Positions 50,341 through 59,594 of a DNA stretch of 64,000 nucleotides are shown here, piece after piece (positions within the stretch are counted from its first letter, which is position 1; every line of letters starts with the position of its first letter). This DNA is from Lacticaseibacillus rhamnosus (GTDB taxonomy: Bacteria > Bacillota > Bacilli > Lactobacillales > Lactobacillaceae). A model generated the notes under the pieces. It did no database searches and was not told the DNA's origin. It worked only from the letters and a program-made list of their open reading frames with translations. Location: NCBI RefSeq assembly GCF_900636965.1, contig NZ_LR134331.1:372001-436000 (forward strand), read 5' to 3'. The translations under genes were made by a program, and so were the position numbers.

Positions 50341-51240
50341 ATGCCACTTGTATCAACGAAATATCTAGTGACGACAGCTTATCAAAATAAGTTTGCAGTC
50401 GGTGCCTTTAACGTTGGAAATAGCGAATTTGTTAAAAATATCATTGCCGTTGCGGAAGAATTAGAGTCGCCGGTCATCCTTGAAATTCATCCTCTTGAAT
50501 ATGAACTAATGGGAAGTGCTATTTTTAAATATATTCGAGAAGCAGCTCTGACCGCCACTATTCCAGTTGCTATTCATCTAGACCATGGGAGGAATATGGC
50601 TGATGTATTGCGAGCAATTCAAGATCAAGCGAATTCTGTCATGATTGATAGCTCGGGGTTTTCGTTCGAAGAGAACTTGAGGCTAACAAAACAAGTAGTT
50701 GAAGTGGCCCACAGGGTTGGCGTCTCCGTAGAAGCGGAACTGGGAAGTATTGGAAATAGAAAGTTCACAGAAGATCAGAATATGGGCAGAATTTATACTG
50801 ACTCTGAAAGTGCTAAACAATTTGTTGAAGAAACGGGCGTTGATGATCTAGCCGTGGCGATTGGCACTGTCCACGGCCCGTATCCAAGCGGGGAAAATGA
50901 TATACGAATTGACATCTTGAAGAAACTTAACGCAACATTGAAGATGCCTTTGGTGCTACATGGCGGATCAGACAATCCTGACAGCAAGATTCGAGAAGCT
51001 ATTCAAAATGGCATATCAAAAGTTAATATTTCGACAGATATTAAAGTGCCATTTTATCATGGGATTGCTAAAGCTGTGGCTGAGAATCCGAATGAGTATG
51101 AGCCGTGGATTATGACGCCCGGTGCGGATGATTCGCAAAAAAAGGTGATTGCGGAAAAGATTCGTTTATTTGGCAGTGATCATAAACTAAGCCTTTACCT
51201 TGAGTCTCCAGAAAAATTGACGCCATATATCAACTCATAA
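50341..51240 (+). CDS. sorG: Class II ketose-bisphosphate aldolase SorG
   Basis: A 299-residue zinc aldolase with AIHLDHGRNMADVL, SVMIDSSGFSFEEN, VEAELGSIGNRK, LVLHGGSDNPDSK and VNISTDIKVPFYHG. It probably cleaves fructose 1,6-bisphosphate or a related bisphosphate from the sorbose route. It starts after GGGAGGGG and ends the sor operon. The aldolase at 41098-41964 is its paralogue. Confidence 0.88.
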   Translation: MPLVSTKYLVTTAYQNKFAVGAFNVGNSEFVKNIIAVAEELESPVILEIHPLEYELMGSAIFKYIREAALTATIPVAIHLDHGRNMADVLRAIQDQANSVMIDSSGFSFEENLRLTKQVVEVAHRVGVSVEAELGSIGNRKFTEDQNMGRIYTDSESAKQFVEETGVDDLAVAIGTVHGPYPSGENDIRIDILKKLNATLKMPLVLHGGSDNPDSKIREAIQNGISKVNISTDIKVPFYHGIAKAVAENPNEYEPWIMTPGADDSQKKVIAEKIRLFGSDHKLSLYLESPEKLTPYINS

Positions 51241-51288
51241 TGAGAGACCAACGCTTCAAGATTCCCACTATATTTACTTTATATGTAC

Positions 51289-51331
51289 AAAAGCGGTTCT
51301 GATTTCTGGCAAGAGATCAGAACCGCTTTTT
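51289..51331. terminator. Bidirectional terminator after sorG
   Basis: AAAAGCGGTTCTGAT (51289-51303) pairs with ATCAGAACCGCTTTT (51316-51330) perfectly, with T after and A before, so it can serve both sorG and the convergent transporter gene. Confidence 0.9.
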
Positions 51332-51372
51332 AGCTTAGATATTTTGAAATTAAAATATCTTTGGGCGGCTTA

Positions 51373-52857
51373 TTAATTAAAGATCAGTGACGCAACAGGA
51401 TAACCAACGAATGCTAAGATAAGTATACCAGCAACGGCTAGCGCCAATCCATATCTTAACATCACCTTAAGATCTACCCACCCAGAACCACCAGCAAGTG
51501 CCATGGGTATCGTTGAAGGTGGTGTTGACCATGCATAAGAGGCACCAGCGGCAATAAGCGTCGTGAGCGCCGCTACATTTACATTTCCAAGAGCTGTAGC
51601 TAATGGAATTAGTAACGAGTAGAAAACTGTTGCCATAATCGTACTTGAAATAAATTGCTTTAATAGAACCAGTAAGAACATCGCTACTAATACGAATAGG
51701 AAACTAGAAAAGTCACCGACAACTGGACCAACGATTTTTGCAAAGTACTTGGTAATTCCGAGTTTATCTTGTACTAGTGCAGTGGATAAAACTAAGACAG
51801 CTGCATTGAATATTAATGTGTTCCACGGCACGCCCTGAGTTGAAGCAACTTTAAAATCCATTATTGGCTTGCCATCAATACTGATCAAGCAAAGCAAGAT
51901 AACGCCGATAAAAGCAGGAATGGCATTTCCTAAAGAAGACATGTATGCGCCAAATGCAGGATAGAAGTTTCCAATTGTTCCTTGAATAATCCAAATACCA
52001 ATGACACTGACGAACACGAATGCGGTGATCTTTTCTTGTTTAGACATAGGGGGTAACTCTCGGCGTAATTTATTTGAATCAAAGTTGCGCAAAGGATTAA
52101 CATCAGGACGGTAAAAAAATTTGTAGATTAGTATGAACGCAATGAAAACGAGCAGTCCAGTGATAATGCCAACAATGCTATATGATACAACGTCAATGTT
52201 TATGTTGGTATCACGAGCCAGGAATGTTAGTGGAATTAGAACAATGGCATGTCCGATAGGTGTCATTGAAGATCCAATGCCGACGCACATTGCAAGACCC
52301 AGAATAATCATCTGCGGTAAGCGATCCCCCTTTTTTAAACCTAGTTCTTTGAATAACTCCTCAGCTATTGGGATGAAAACTAACAAAGCGGCCGTTTGAG
52401 ACATAAAAGCCGAGAGAAAGACTGAGGCGAAGAGAAAGATCACAATGAAAGTCCATGGACCGCGACTAGCAAATTTGTTAGATACTGACCAAATTGCAAT
52501 TCGTTTTGACAAACCCGTTTCTGCCATAACGTAACTGATCATGAAGAATGCATAAAGAAAAGAGTTCACCCAATTGCCAATTCCATTGGCAAAAATCTCA
52601 GTCTGAGTCATGATCTGGAAGATAACGATGACTGTCATGCATAATAGGCTGGTCCACCCAATTCCCGCAAAATTCCAAAGTAACAATATGCCGATGAAGA
52701 TTCCTATCATTTGCATGGAGTCAACTGATAGTCCATCTGGAGCGGGGATAAAACGAAAGAGAAATATAAAGGCAAACGAAATCACGTTCATAATCTTTTT
52801 CGAATTGATTTTGCCAAGAAATTCAGTAATACTAAAAGCTTTTGCCGTAGTTTGCAT
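51373..52857 (-). CDS. DASS/SLC13-family (divalent anion:sodium symporter) transporter
   Basis: A 494-residue membrane protein with about 12 segments. Features of the DASS family are SAFMSQTAALLVFIPIAEEL, GIGSSMTPIGHAIVLIPL (the SxTxxG-type substrate loop) and the C-terminal repeat ISSTIMATVFYSLLIPL. Members import di- or tricarboxylates or sulfate with sodium. The gene follows the FAD enzyme gene with almost no gap and has a GAGGTG site, so the two are one operon. Confidence 0.8.
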   Translation of the reverse strand: MQTTAKAFSITEFLGKINSKKIMNVISFAFIFLFRFIPAPDGLSVDSMQMIGIFIGILLLWNFAGIGWTSLLCMTVIVIFQIMTQTEIFANGIGNWVNSFLYAFFMISYVMAETGLSKRIAIWSVSNKFASRGPWTFIVIFLFASVFLSAFMSQTAALLVFIPIAEELFKELGLKKGDRLPQMIILGLAMCVGIGSSMTPIGHAIVLIPLTFLARDTNINIDVVSYSIVGIITGLLVFIAFILIYKFFYRPDVNPLRNFDSNKLRRELPPMSKQEKITAFVFVSVIGIWIIQGTIGNFYPAFGAYMSSLGNAIPAFIGVILLCLISIDGKPIMDFKVASTQGVPWNTLIFNAAVLVLSTALVQDKLGITKYFAKIVGPVVGDFSSFLFVLVAMFLLVLLKQFISSTIMATVFYSLLIPLATALGNVNVAALTTLIAAGASYAWSTPPSTIPMALAGGSGWVDLKVMLRYGLALAVAGILILAFVGYPVASLIFN

Positions 52858-52858
52858 A

Positions 52859-54136
52859 TCAGTTCACCTCACTAAAATTTGAAACCAGATTTGTTTGATT
52901 TAAGACTTGCTGTAATTTGGAAGGAGAGAAATCATAGATATTCTTGTGAGCGTTAATTGCATAGGCAAAGATGGCACCAACTGATTCGCCAACATTCATA
53001 ACTATTGGCATAACTCTCGTAGCTGCAAAAGTTTCATCATCGGTTGATATTGCTTTGCCTATTACAGCAAGATTGAGATCTTCCTGTGGGAGACAAGCAC
53101 TAAAAGGAATTTGATACATACTGTTAATTTTCATAAAATGAACTTTTTTTGTAATCGGATCATGAACATCGACTGGATAGCAGCCAACAGCAACACAGTC
53201 TTCAAATTGGCGTGCCTGCTGAATATCAGATAAGCTCAACGTTGTTCGTCCTTTGAGTTTAATGCTTGCCCTAACGCCTAGAATTGGTGCGATATTTGAG
53301 ATATAAGAATTTTCACAACCTGGGATATTTTCTTTAATGAATACAATGATTGAACTTATTTGTTTTCTGCTTTCTTGCAATCCTCTTGAAAGTTGCAAGG
53401 CATCACGATAGTCGACGCTTGTTCTGGTAACATTCACGCTTACATCGTTGGTTCCCGGTATTGGAGCAAATGCAAGTATTCTCCCTTTAATAATGTCCTT
53501 GGCAAAGGCATCATTAATTATTTCTGACAGATGACCGCTGTCAATAAATTCCTGGAGAGTAGTAAGATCTACATTAGAAAGTCTGAACAATTGTGTCGAT
53601 ACGGGAATTTTATTTGAAGCTAATGGTTGAGTTTGACACCCTAAACTAACTGCAACTGCAGAATTACTGGTTCCATCAATGATGTACTTCGTTGAAAGCT
53701 GAACTGATTTACCAAAACTTTCAGCTTCTATTTCAAATCCATTTGTCAATTTCTGTGCAGACCTGAAGGAAGTATTGTAGTATATGCGAACGTTGTTTTC
53801 AGTCAATAGATCCTCCAGTATCAGTTTCAAAACTTCGGGATTATACCGGAGTCGATCTACTCGTATACTTTTGTCGGAAGACATTGGTAATTGGTAATAA
53901 TATTTACCTGAATTCCATTCAACGAGACGATCAAATATCTTTTTTTCAAAACCTTTATAGATCAATCTTTTTTTAAATGTGACTGCGTTGAATTCCGCTA
54001 ACCCTGATAAAGTTGCATTTCCCCCACAGGTGGATTGTTGTTCAATAATGGTTACCTTTATACCCCTTGAAGCGGCTGCTAATGCAGCCATTACGCCTGC
54101 GGTTCCACCACCAACGACTATTAAGTCTGAATTCAT
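52859..54136 (-). CDS. FAD-dependent oxidoreductase (FAD_oxidored family)
   Basis: A 425-residue flavoprotein. It has the Rossmann FAD loop LIVVGGGTAGVMAALAAASRG at the very N terminus, CGGNATLSGLAEF after it, and near the C terminus SVGAIFAYAINAH. The family (PF12831-type, related to succinate/fumarate oxidoreductases) acts on organic acids, among other substrates. The preferred ATG is 54136 with AAGGAGG eight bases before; the frame start at 54157 is upstream of the site. With the DASS transporter it may oxidise or reduce an imported carboxylate. No signal peptide is present. Confidence 0.75.
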   Translation of the reverse strand: MNSDLIVVGGGTAGVMAALAAASRGIKVTIIEQQSTCGGNATLSGLAEFNAVTFKKRLIYKGFEKKIFDRLVEWNSGKYYYQLPMSSDKSIRVDRLRYNPEVLKLILEDLLTENNVRIYYNTSFRSAQKLTNGFEIEAESFGKSVQLSTKYIIDGTSNSAVAVSLGCQTQPLASNKIPVSTQLFRLSNVDLTTLQEFIDSGHLSEIINDAFAKDIIKGRILAFAPIPGTNDVSVNVTRTSVDYRDALQLSRGLQESRKQISSIIVFIKENIPGCENSYISNIAPILGVRASIKLKGRTTLSLSDIQQARQFEDCVAVGCYPVDVHDPITKKVHFMKINSMYQIPFSACLPQEDLNLAVIGKAISTDDETFAATRVMPIVMNVGESVGAIFAYAINAHKNIYDFSPSKLQQVLNQTNLVSNFSEVN

Positions 54137-54168
54137 CAAAATGTCCTCCTTGAGCATATCCTTTTTTT

Positions 54169-54182
54169 CTGTTGTACAACAG
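54169..54182. promoter_or_regulatory. 14-bp palindrome in the divergent FAD enzyme/lysR promoter region
   Basis: CTGTTGTACAACAG is a perfect palindrome in the 146-base space between the divergent genes. A weak cre-like sequence lies near 54204-54217. It is a candidate site for the LysR regulator, although classical LysR sites are T-N11-A. Confidence 0.5.
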
Positions 54183-54282
54183 GCTGTTGGTGTTAGAATA
54201 AAATAGCGCTTTCATTCGTGCAATCGATTTAATTCACTACTTCTTTCGGTAAAACCGATTTATCAGAGCAGAGAGGACAGTC

Positions 54283-55176
54283 ATGAATCTTAATCAACTG
54301 AATTACTTTTTGGTGTTGGCTAGAGTTGGTTCATACAGTGAAGCGGCATTTCAATTGGATATTGCCCAATCAACATTAAGCCAGTCAATGCTGAATCTTG
54401 AACGAGAATTTGGAACACCATTGTTTTATGCTGAGAAACGAGTTACTTATTTGACCGGGGCAGGGGCTGTTTTTCAAGAAGAGGCAAAGAAAATACTTCA
54501 AGATGTTGCTCAAAGCAAGGAAAAGGTAGCTCAATATCTAAATGGAAATATCGGAAATGTCACGATTGGAGTTTCCGGATCTTTTGGAGTGAATATTGTT
54601 CCTAAGGCCATTAGACGTTACCGACAATTTCATCCAGAAAACCTTGTAAATTTTAGTATCATTCAAGGAAATACCGAACAGATATTACAAGGTATCAGGG
54701 ATCACGATGTTGACTTTGGAATCTGTTCCTACTCAAGGCATAATGAGGATATCGAATTTTCATTAATTGAACGGGAACCCTATGTTGTCATAACCAGCAG
54801 ATGGCATGAACTTGCTGAACGTGAACAGATTTTAATCTCAGAAATCCTTAAGTATCCGCTTATTACTTTTAGCACTCAGAGCGCTGTTTACTATGACATT
54901 GCACGTATGCTGAATGTTGATATGACAAAGTTAGACATTGTTATGCAGGTTGACGACTCATCCATGATGGTGTCGCTTGTAGAGTCTGGTATTGGGATTG
55001 CAGTCATACCACGTATCTATGTGTTAGATAACTTTGATGTCAAAGTTTTGAATTTAGAAGATCAACGATACCGGGATATATTTTGTGCGTATCTGAAATA
55101 TCAAATTCTTTCTCCGGTTGCGAAAGAATTTCGGTCATTAATACAGCTATCAAGTATCAGAAATAGCAAAGGATGA
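54283..55176 (+). CDS. LysR-family transcriptional regulator
   Basis: A 297-residue regulator. It has an N-terminal winged helix (MNLNQLNYFLVLARVGSYSEAAFQLDIAQSTLSQSMLNLEREFG-like) and a two-lobed effector domain (IGVSGSFGVNIVPKAI, DVDFGICSY, VVITSRWHELAE, MMVSLVESGIGIAVIPR). It is divergent from the FAD enzyme/DASS operon, which it probably activates in response to the imported carboxylate. The ATG follows GAGAGGACAGTC. Confidence 0.88.
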   Translation: MNLNQLNYFLVLARVGSYSEAAFQLDIAQSTLSQSMLNLEREFGTPLFYAEKRVTYLTGAGAVFQEEAKKILQDVAQSKEKVAQYLNGNIGNVTIGVSGSFGVNIVPKAIRRYRQFHPENLVNFSIIQGNTEQILQGIRDHDVDFGICSYSRHNEDIEFSLIEREPYVVITSRWHELAEREQILISEILKYPLITFSTQSAVYYDIARMLNVDMTKLDIVMQVDDSSMMVSLVESGIGIAVIPRIYVLDNFDVKVLNLEDQRYRDIFCAYLKYQILSPVAKEFRSLIQLSSIRNSKG

Positions 55177-55392
55177 ACCGAATTAAGCGTCTCCAAATTT
55201 GACGGTATTGAATTTCAATCAATCTTAATTTTTTCCGGCAAGAAATTTGAGGTCCTTGGTATGCGGAAAGATTTATAAACTAAGCAGTTTAAGTTTGAAC
55301 ACAGCCTTTACACCCGAACATTTCTCAGCTAAACTCTGATTACATTCAGTTTCCACAGAACCCACAAACAAGTACCAAAACTGAACGAAACA

Positions 55393-55435
55393 CAGCAGCA
55401 TCTGCCAACGAACAATTGGTCATAGGATGCTGCTG
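55393..55435 (+). promoter_or_regulatory. Hairpin directly before the SAM hydrolase ribosome binding site
   Basis: CAGCAGCATC (55393-55402) pairs with GATGCTGCTG (55426-55435), with CCA/TGG as a small inner helix. There is no T-run, and the ribosome binding site follows within ten bases, so translational control is possible. The upstream gap 55177-55392 holds no supported gene and has no clear SAM riboswitch core. Confidence 0.45.
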
Positions 55436-55455
55436 AGAATATAGGAGGCGAGTAG

Positions 55456-56292
55456 ATGGCAAAGTTAGTGTTGCAGACAGATTTCGGATTGGTGGATGGT
55501 GCCGTTGCGGCGATGTATGGGGTGGCTTATGGTGTTGATGATAAGCTGTCGATTCATGATTTGACGCACGAGATTCCACCGTATGACATTTTTGCGGCGT
55601 CTTATCGGTTGTATCAGACGACGAAGTATTGGCCGGCGGGGACGGTTTTTGTTTCGGTGGTTGATCCGGGTGTTGGCAGTGATCGACGGAGTATTATTGC
55701 GGAGACGGCGGACCATCATTTTGTGATTACACCGGATAATGGGACGTTGACGCATTTGGCGAAGTTTGTTGGTTTGAAGCGGGTGAGTGTGATTGATGAG
55801 GCGGCGCATGCGTTGCCTGGTAGTCAGGAGAGTCACACGTTTCATGGCCGGGATATTTATGCGTACAATGGCGCAAAGTTGGCGAGTGGCCAGATTACGT
55901 TTGAGGATCTAGGGACACCGCTTGCTGCTGATCAGATTGTAATGTTGCCGTTGGGCGAAGTGACGCAGCAGGAAGGCCAAATTGCCGGGACAATCGATAT
56001 TTTGGATATTCGGTTTGGTTCGTTGTGGACGAATATTCCGCTGGATGCGTTTAAGAAGCTTGGCGTGGCACCGGGCGAGTTGGTGCAGGTGTCGATTTAT
56101 TATCATGATCAGATGCGGTATCAAAACCAGATGCCGTTTACGCGGACGTTTGCGGCGGTACGGGTTGGCGAGCCGCTGGTGTATGTGAATTCATTGCTGA
56201 ACCTTGGCGTGGCGATTAATCAGGATTCATTTTCGAAGTTGTATCATATTGGTACTGGCGTTGATTGGCATATCACTGTTAAGCGGCTTTAG
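55456..56292 (+). CDS. S-adenosyl-L-methionine hydrolase (adenosine-forming), DUF62 family
   Basis: A 278-residue protein with the DUF62 pattern: LQTDFGLVDGAVAAMYGVAYG, IHDLTHEIPPYDIFAASYRLYQT, GTVFVSVVDPGVGSDRRSII, FVITPDNGTLTHLA, and HTFHGRDIYAYNGAKLA. These enzymes hydrolyse SAM to adenosine and methionine. The gene is the first of an operon with an ECF transporter, which links SAM or a related compound with uptake. The start follows TAGGAGGCGAGTAG. Confidence 0.82.
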   Translation: MAKLVLQTDFGLVDGAVAAMYGVAYGVDDKLSIHDLTHEIPPYDIFAASYRLYQTTKYWPAGTVFVSVVDPGVGSDRRSIIAETADHHFVITPDNGTLTHLAKFVGLKRVSVIDEAAHALPGSQESHTFHGRDIYAYNGAKLASGQITFEDLGTPLAADQIVMLPLGEVTQQEGQIAGTIDILDIRFGSLWTNIPLDAFKKLGVAPGELVQVSIYYHDQMRYQNQMPFTRTFAAVRVGEPLVYVNSLLNLGVAINQDSFSKLYHIGTGVDWHITVKRL

Positions 56293-56374
56293 GTATAATG
56301 AATTCATTATGAAAATGTTGCGTCAGCTAATCATTCGTTGACGTTGTGGCACGAATGATACGAGGAGGATTTTT

Positions 56375-56935
56375 ATGCGAGATCACAAAGTTTTGAGTGT
56401 CCGAACGGTTGTTGCAATCGGGATTGGTACTGCAATTTTATTTATTTTAAAGCGCTTTGCCGTTATTCCAACTGGGATTGCTAACACGAATATTGATATT
56501 TCTTATGGTTTCTTGGGCTTTATTGCAACGCTGTTTGGACCGATCGCCGGCTTCTTTATCGGTTTTCTCGGCCATGCACTGAATGACTTTACTCAATACG
56601 GTCAGCCTTGGTGGACATGGGTTTTCACTACCGGTTTGGTTGGCTTTGTGATTGGGCTATTTTGGCGGCGGTTTAACGTTGAAGCCGGCAATTTTGGTGC
56701 GAAAAAAATTGTGGCGTTTAACGTTTTGCAGGTGATTACGAATGTGGTTAGCTGGAGTCTGATTGCACCGACGCTGGATATTATCATCTATAGCGAACCG
56801 GCTAATAAGGTTTATGTTCAGGGGATTGTTTCGGCAATTTCCAATAGCATCGCAACTGGTGTGATCGGGACGATTTTGTTGGTGGCGTATGCAGCAACGC
56901 GGACACGTTCTGGCAGTTTGAAGAAAGAGTCTTAA
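56375..56935 (+). CDS. ECF transporter S component, UPF0397 family
   Basis: A 186-residue membrane protein with about 5-6 hydrophobic segments. The UPF0397 pattern is visible: LSVRTVVAIGIGTAILFILKRFAVIPTGIANTNIDISYG, GFFIGFLGHALNDFTQYGQPWWTWVFTTGL, and a C-terminal NSIATGVIGTIL. It is the substrate-binding part of the transporter. The natural substrate of UPF0397 proteins is not settled. It is one base from the ATPase gene. Confidence 0.85.
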   Translation: MRDHKVLSVRTVVAIGIGTAILFILKRFAVIPTGIANTNIDISYGFLGFIATLFGPIAGFFIGFLGHALNDFTQYGQPWWTWVFTTGLVGFVIGLFWRRFNVEAGNFGAKKIVAFNVLQVITNVVSWSLIAPTLDIIIYSEPANKVYVQGIVSAISNSIATGVIGTILLVAYAATRTRSGSLKKES

Positions 56936-56936
56936 T

Positions 56937-58637
56937 ATGGCGGCACCAGCAATTCAACTTGATCATGTGACATTTCAATATGACAGTCAGGCTGAACCGA
57001 CCTTACACGATATTAACCTGACAATTCAGCCAGGCGAAAAAGTCTTGATTGTCGGGCCATCCGGGTCAGGCAAATCCACACTAGGCAACCTGATTAACGG
57101 GCTGATTCCACATGCATTTCCCGGGAAATTAAGCGGGACAGTGAAGGTGAACGGGAATGTTGTGCAGGATCAGAGTCTGGCTGCATTGTCGCTGAATGTC
57201 GGAACGGTGTTGCAGGACCCAGATGCCCAATTTGTCGCGTTGACAGCCGGCGAAGATATTGCCTTTGCATTGGAAAACAGCGCCGTGGCTCCGAGTGAGA
57301 TGCACACCAGAGTTAAAAAGTGGGCCGAGCGTCTGAAAATTGGTGATTTATTGGCGCAGGCACCGCAATCACTTTCTGGCGGGCAAAAGCAGCGGGTGGC
57401 AATGGCCGGCGTCTTAATTGATGAAGGCGACATTTTGCTGTTTGATGAACCGTTGGCGAGCCTGGATCCGGCAACCGGTGAAGCATCAGTGGCGTTAATT
57501 GATGAGCTGCATCAAACCTATCATGTCACGGAAGTCATCATTGAGCATCGACTGGAAGACGTGTTGCGGCGGCCGGTTGATCGCGTGGTGGTGATGGCAG
57601 ATGGCCGCATTCTCGCTGACGACACCCCGGAAGCATTGTTGCGCGGCCAATTGCTCCAAAAAATCGGACTACGCGAGCCGTTGTATCTTGAAGCAGCCGA
57701 GTTTGCAGGTATTGATTTGAAGCAGGCAACGCACTTGGCAAACCTCGAAACATTCGACGCCCCGAATTTAGGTGCCAAACTTGCAGACTTTACCACCGAG
57801 GCGCCGAAAACGGTCGCCGATCAGCCGCAAACACCGCTGTTGACGGTTGCCGGCTTACAATTTGCGTATCCAAAAGGCCGCCAGATTTTCACCGATTTGA
57901 ACTTAACGCTGCATCATGGTGAGATGGTGGCGTTGGTGGGACGCAATGGTGTCGGCAAGTCTACCTTGAGCCATTTGATCGCGGGGTTTCTGAATCCGAA
58001 TGCTGGCCAGATTACGCTGGATGGCGAGGATTTGGCCACATGGTCGGTTAAAGAGCGGGCAGATAAGATTGGCTATATTCTGCAGGATCCGAACCAGATG
58101 ATTAGCAAGCATTTGATTTTTGATGAAGTTGCACTGGGACCGCGATTACGTGGTTGGGATGAAGACCGCGTCAAATCGGCAGTGCTATCGGCGCTTAAAG
58201 TTTGCGGCTTGTATCCATTCCGTTCCTGGCCAATTAACGCGTTGAGTTACGGTCAAAAGAAGCGGGTGACGATTGCAGCAATTTTGGTACTAGAGCCGGC
58301 ATTGATGATTCTTGATGAACCGACTGCCGGTCAGGATTGGCGGCATTTTACCGATATGATGCGCTTTTTGACCAAGTTGAATGACCAAGGCATTACGATG
58401 ATGTTGATTACCCATGATATGCACCTGATGTTGGAATATGCGCAGCGGACGATTGTGCTCGGCGATGGCGGCGTCTTGATGGATGCCACGCCCGCTGCGG
58501 TATTGACCAATCCGGACGTGATTCAACACGCTTCGCTGGCCCAACCCAGCCTATATCGTTTAGCCAAACGCTTAAATCTTGACCCGCTGGCATTTACCCA
58601 AGCAGTGATTGATCAGGAACGGAGGGTGCGCCAATGA
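56937..58637 (+). CDS. ECF transporter ATPase with two fused ATP-binding domains
   Basis: A 566-residue protein. Domain 1 has Walker A GPSGSGKS (about 40-47), signature LSGGQKQR and Walker B DILLFDEPLASLD. Domain 2 has GRNGVGKS (about 332-339), LSYGQKKR and LMILDEPTAGQD. This is EcfA and EcfA' in one chain, as in YkoD-type group I systems dedicated to one S component. It overlaps the EcfT gene by 4 bases. Confidence 0.9.
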   Translation: MAAPAIQLDHVTFQYDSQAEPTLHDINLTIQPGEKVLIVGPSGSGKSTLGNLINGLIPHAFPGKLSGTVKVNGNVVQDQSLAALSLNVGTVLQDPDAQFVALTAGEDIAFALENSAVAPSEMHTRVKKWAERLKIGDLLAQAPQSLSGGQKQRVAMAGVLIDEGDILLFDEPLASLDPATGEASVALIDELHQTYHVTEVIIEHRLEDVLRRPVDRVVVMADGRILADDTPEALLRGQLLQKIGLREPLYLEAAEFAGIDLKQATHLANLETFDAPNLGAKLADFTTEAPKTVADQPQTPLLTVAGLQFAYPKGRQIFTDLNLTLHHGEMVALVGRNGVGKSTLSHLIAGFLNPNAGQITLDGEDLATWSVKERADKIGYILQDPNQMISKHLIFDEVALGPRLRGWDEDRVKSAVLSALKVCGLYPFRSWPINALSYGQKKRVTIAAILVLEPALMILDEPTAGQDWRHFTDMMRFLTKLNDQGITMMLITHDMHLMLEYAQRTIVLGDGGVLMDATPAAVLTNPDVIQHASLAQPSLYRLAKRLNLDPLAFTQAVIDQERRVRQ

Positions 58638-59470
58638 ATTCTCTTTTTGGATACGACCCCCAAGACACGTGGCTGCACCGTTTAACCGGAGCAACTAAAA
58701 TGTTGGCGTTCCTCGGCATTTCGGTTATTGTCATGGCCAGTTACGACACACGCTTCGTTTGCGCAGTCATGCTGGCTTCGATTATTTTATTCTTACAAGC
58801 AAAAATTCACTGGCACCAAATTAGCTTGGTTATCAAAATTATTACCATTTTTGCGGTCGTGAACCTATTACTGGTTTATGTCTTCTCGCCGCAATACGGG
58901 GTGGGGCTCTATGGAAGCAAACATGTTTTGATCCATGCCGGCTACCTGACCCTGACTCAGGAACAGCTATTTTATGAACTGAATCTCGCTTTAAAATACA
59001 TCGTAACTGTCCCGCTGGCCTTGATCTTCTTAATCACCACCAATCCCAGCGAATTTGCGGCGAGTCTCAATAAGTTACACGTATCGTATCGCATCAGCTA
59101 CTCGGTGGCCTTGGCACTGCGGTACATTCCCGATGTCCAAGCCAATTTCCGCCAAATCAGCCTAGCTCAGCAAGCGCGTGGCTATGAATTGTCGCGCAAA
59201 GCCAAGCTGTTCCAGCGGCTGAAAGGGATGGGGCAGATTCTCATGCCGCTGATCTTTACAAGTCTGGATCGCATCGACCAAATCAGCCAAGCCATGGAAC
59301 TGCGGCGTTTTGGTACTGGTAAGCGTCGGACGTGGTACATGGATCAGCCGCTTCGGACACCTGATTGGTTGGTGCTGGGTGGTGTTGTGGTGATTACTGT
59401 GGTTGGATTGGTGCTGTTTCGGGTTAATGGCGGGCGGTTTTTTAATCCGTTTCTGGGCTCGAACCAGTAA
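58634..59470 (+). CDS. ECF transporter transmembrane protein EcfT
   Basis: A 278-residue membrane protein with about five hydrophobic segments and the cytoplasmic coupling motif QQARGYELSRKA, plus a second short motif QAMELRRFGTGKRRTWY, as expected for EcfT. It joins the S component and the ATPase. It is the last gene of the operon. The GC-rich hairpin at 59515 follows. Confidence 0.88.
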   Translation: MNSLFGYDPQDTWLHRLTGATKMLAFLGISVIVMASYDTRFVCAVMLASIILFLQAKIHWHQISLVIKIITIFAVVNLLLVYVFSPQYGVGLYGSKHVLIHAGYLTLTQEQLFYELNLALKYIVTVPLALIFLITTNPSEFAASLNKLHVSYRISYSVALALRYIPDVQANFRQISLAQQARGYELSRKAKLFQRLKGMGQILMPLIFTSLDRIDQISQAMELRRFGTGKRRTWYMDQPLRTPDWLVLGGVVVITVVGLVLFRVNGGRFFNPFLGSNQ

Positions 59471-59514
59471 TTATGCGTGACCGACTGTTCAATCAATAGA
59501 GATAAATATATGGC

Positions 59515-59560
59515 AATGGCGGCACGATTCTCCTGAAGTTAAGGAAACCGTGCCGCCATT
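59515..59560. terminator. Hairpin between the ECF operon and the convergent LacI gene
   Basis: AATGGCGGCACG (59515-59526) pairs perfectly with CGTGCCGCCATT (59549-59560). The T-run is weak, but the position between convergent genes supports a bidirectional terminator. Confidence 0.7.
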
Positions 59561-59594
59561 ATTATGTCAATCGAGAATTAGGTAAGAGGAAACC

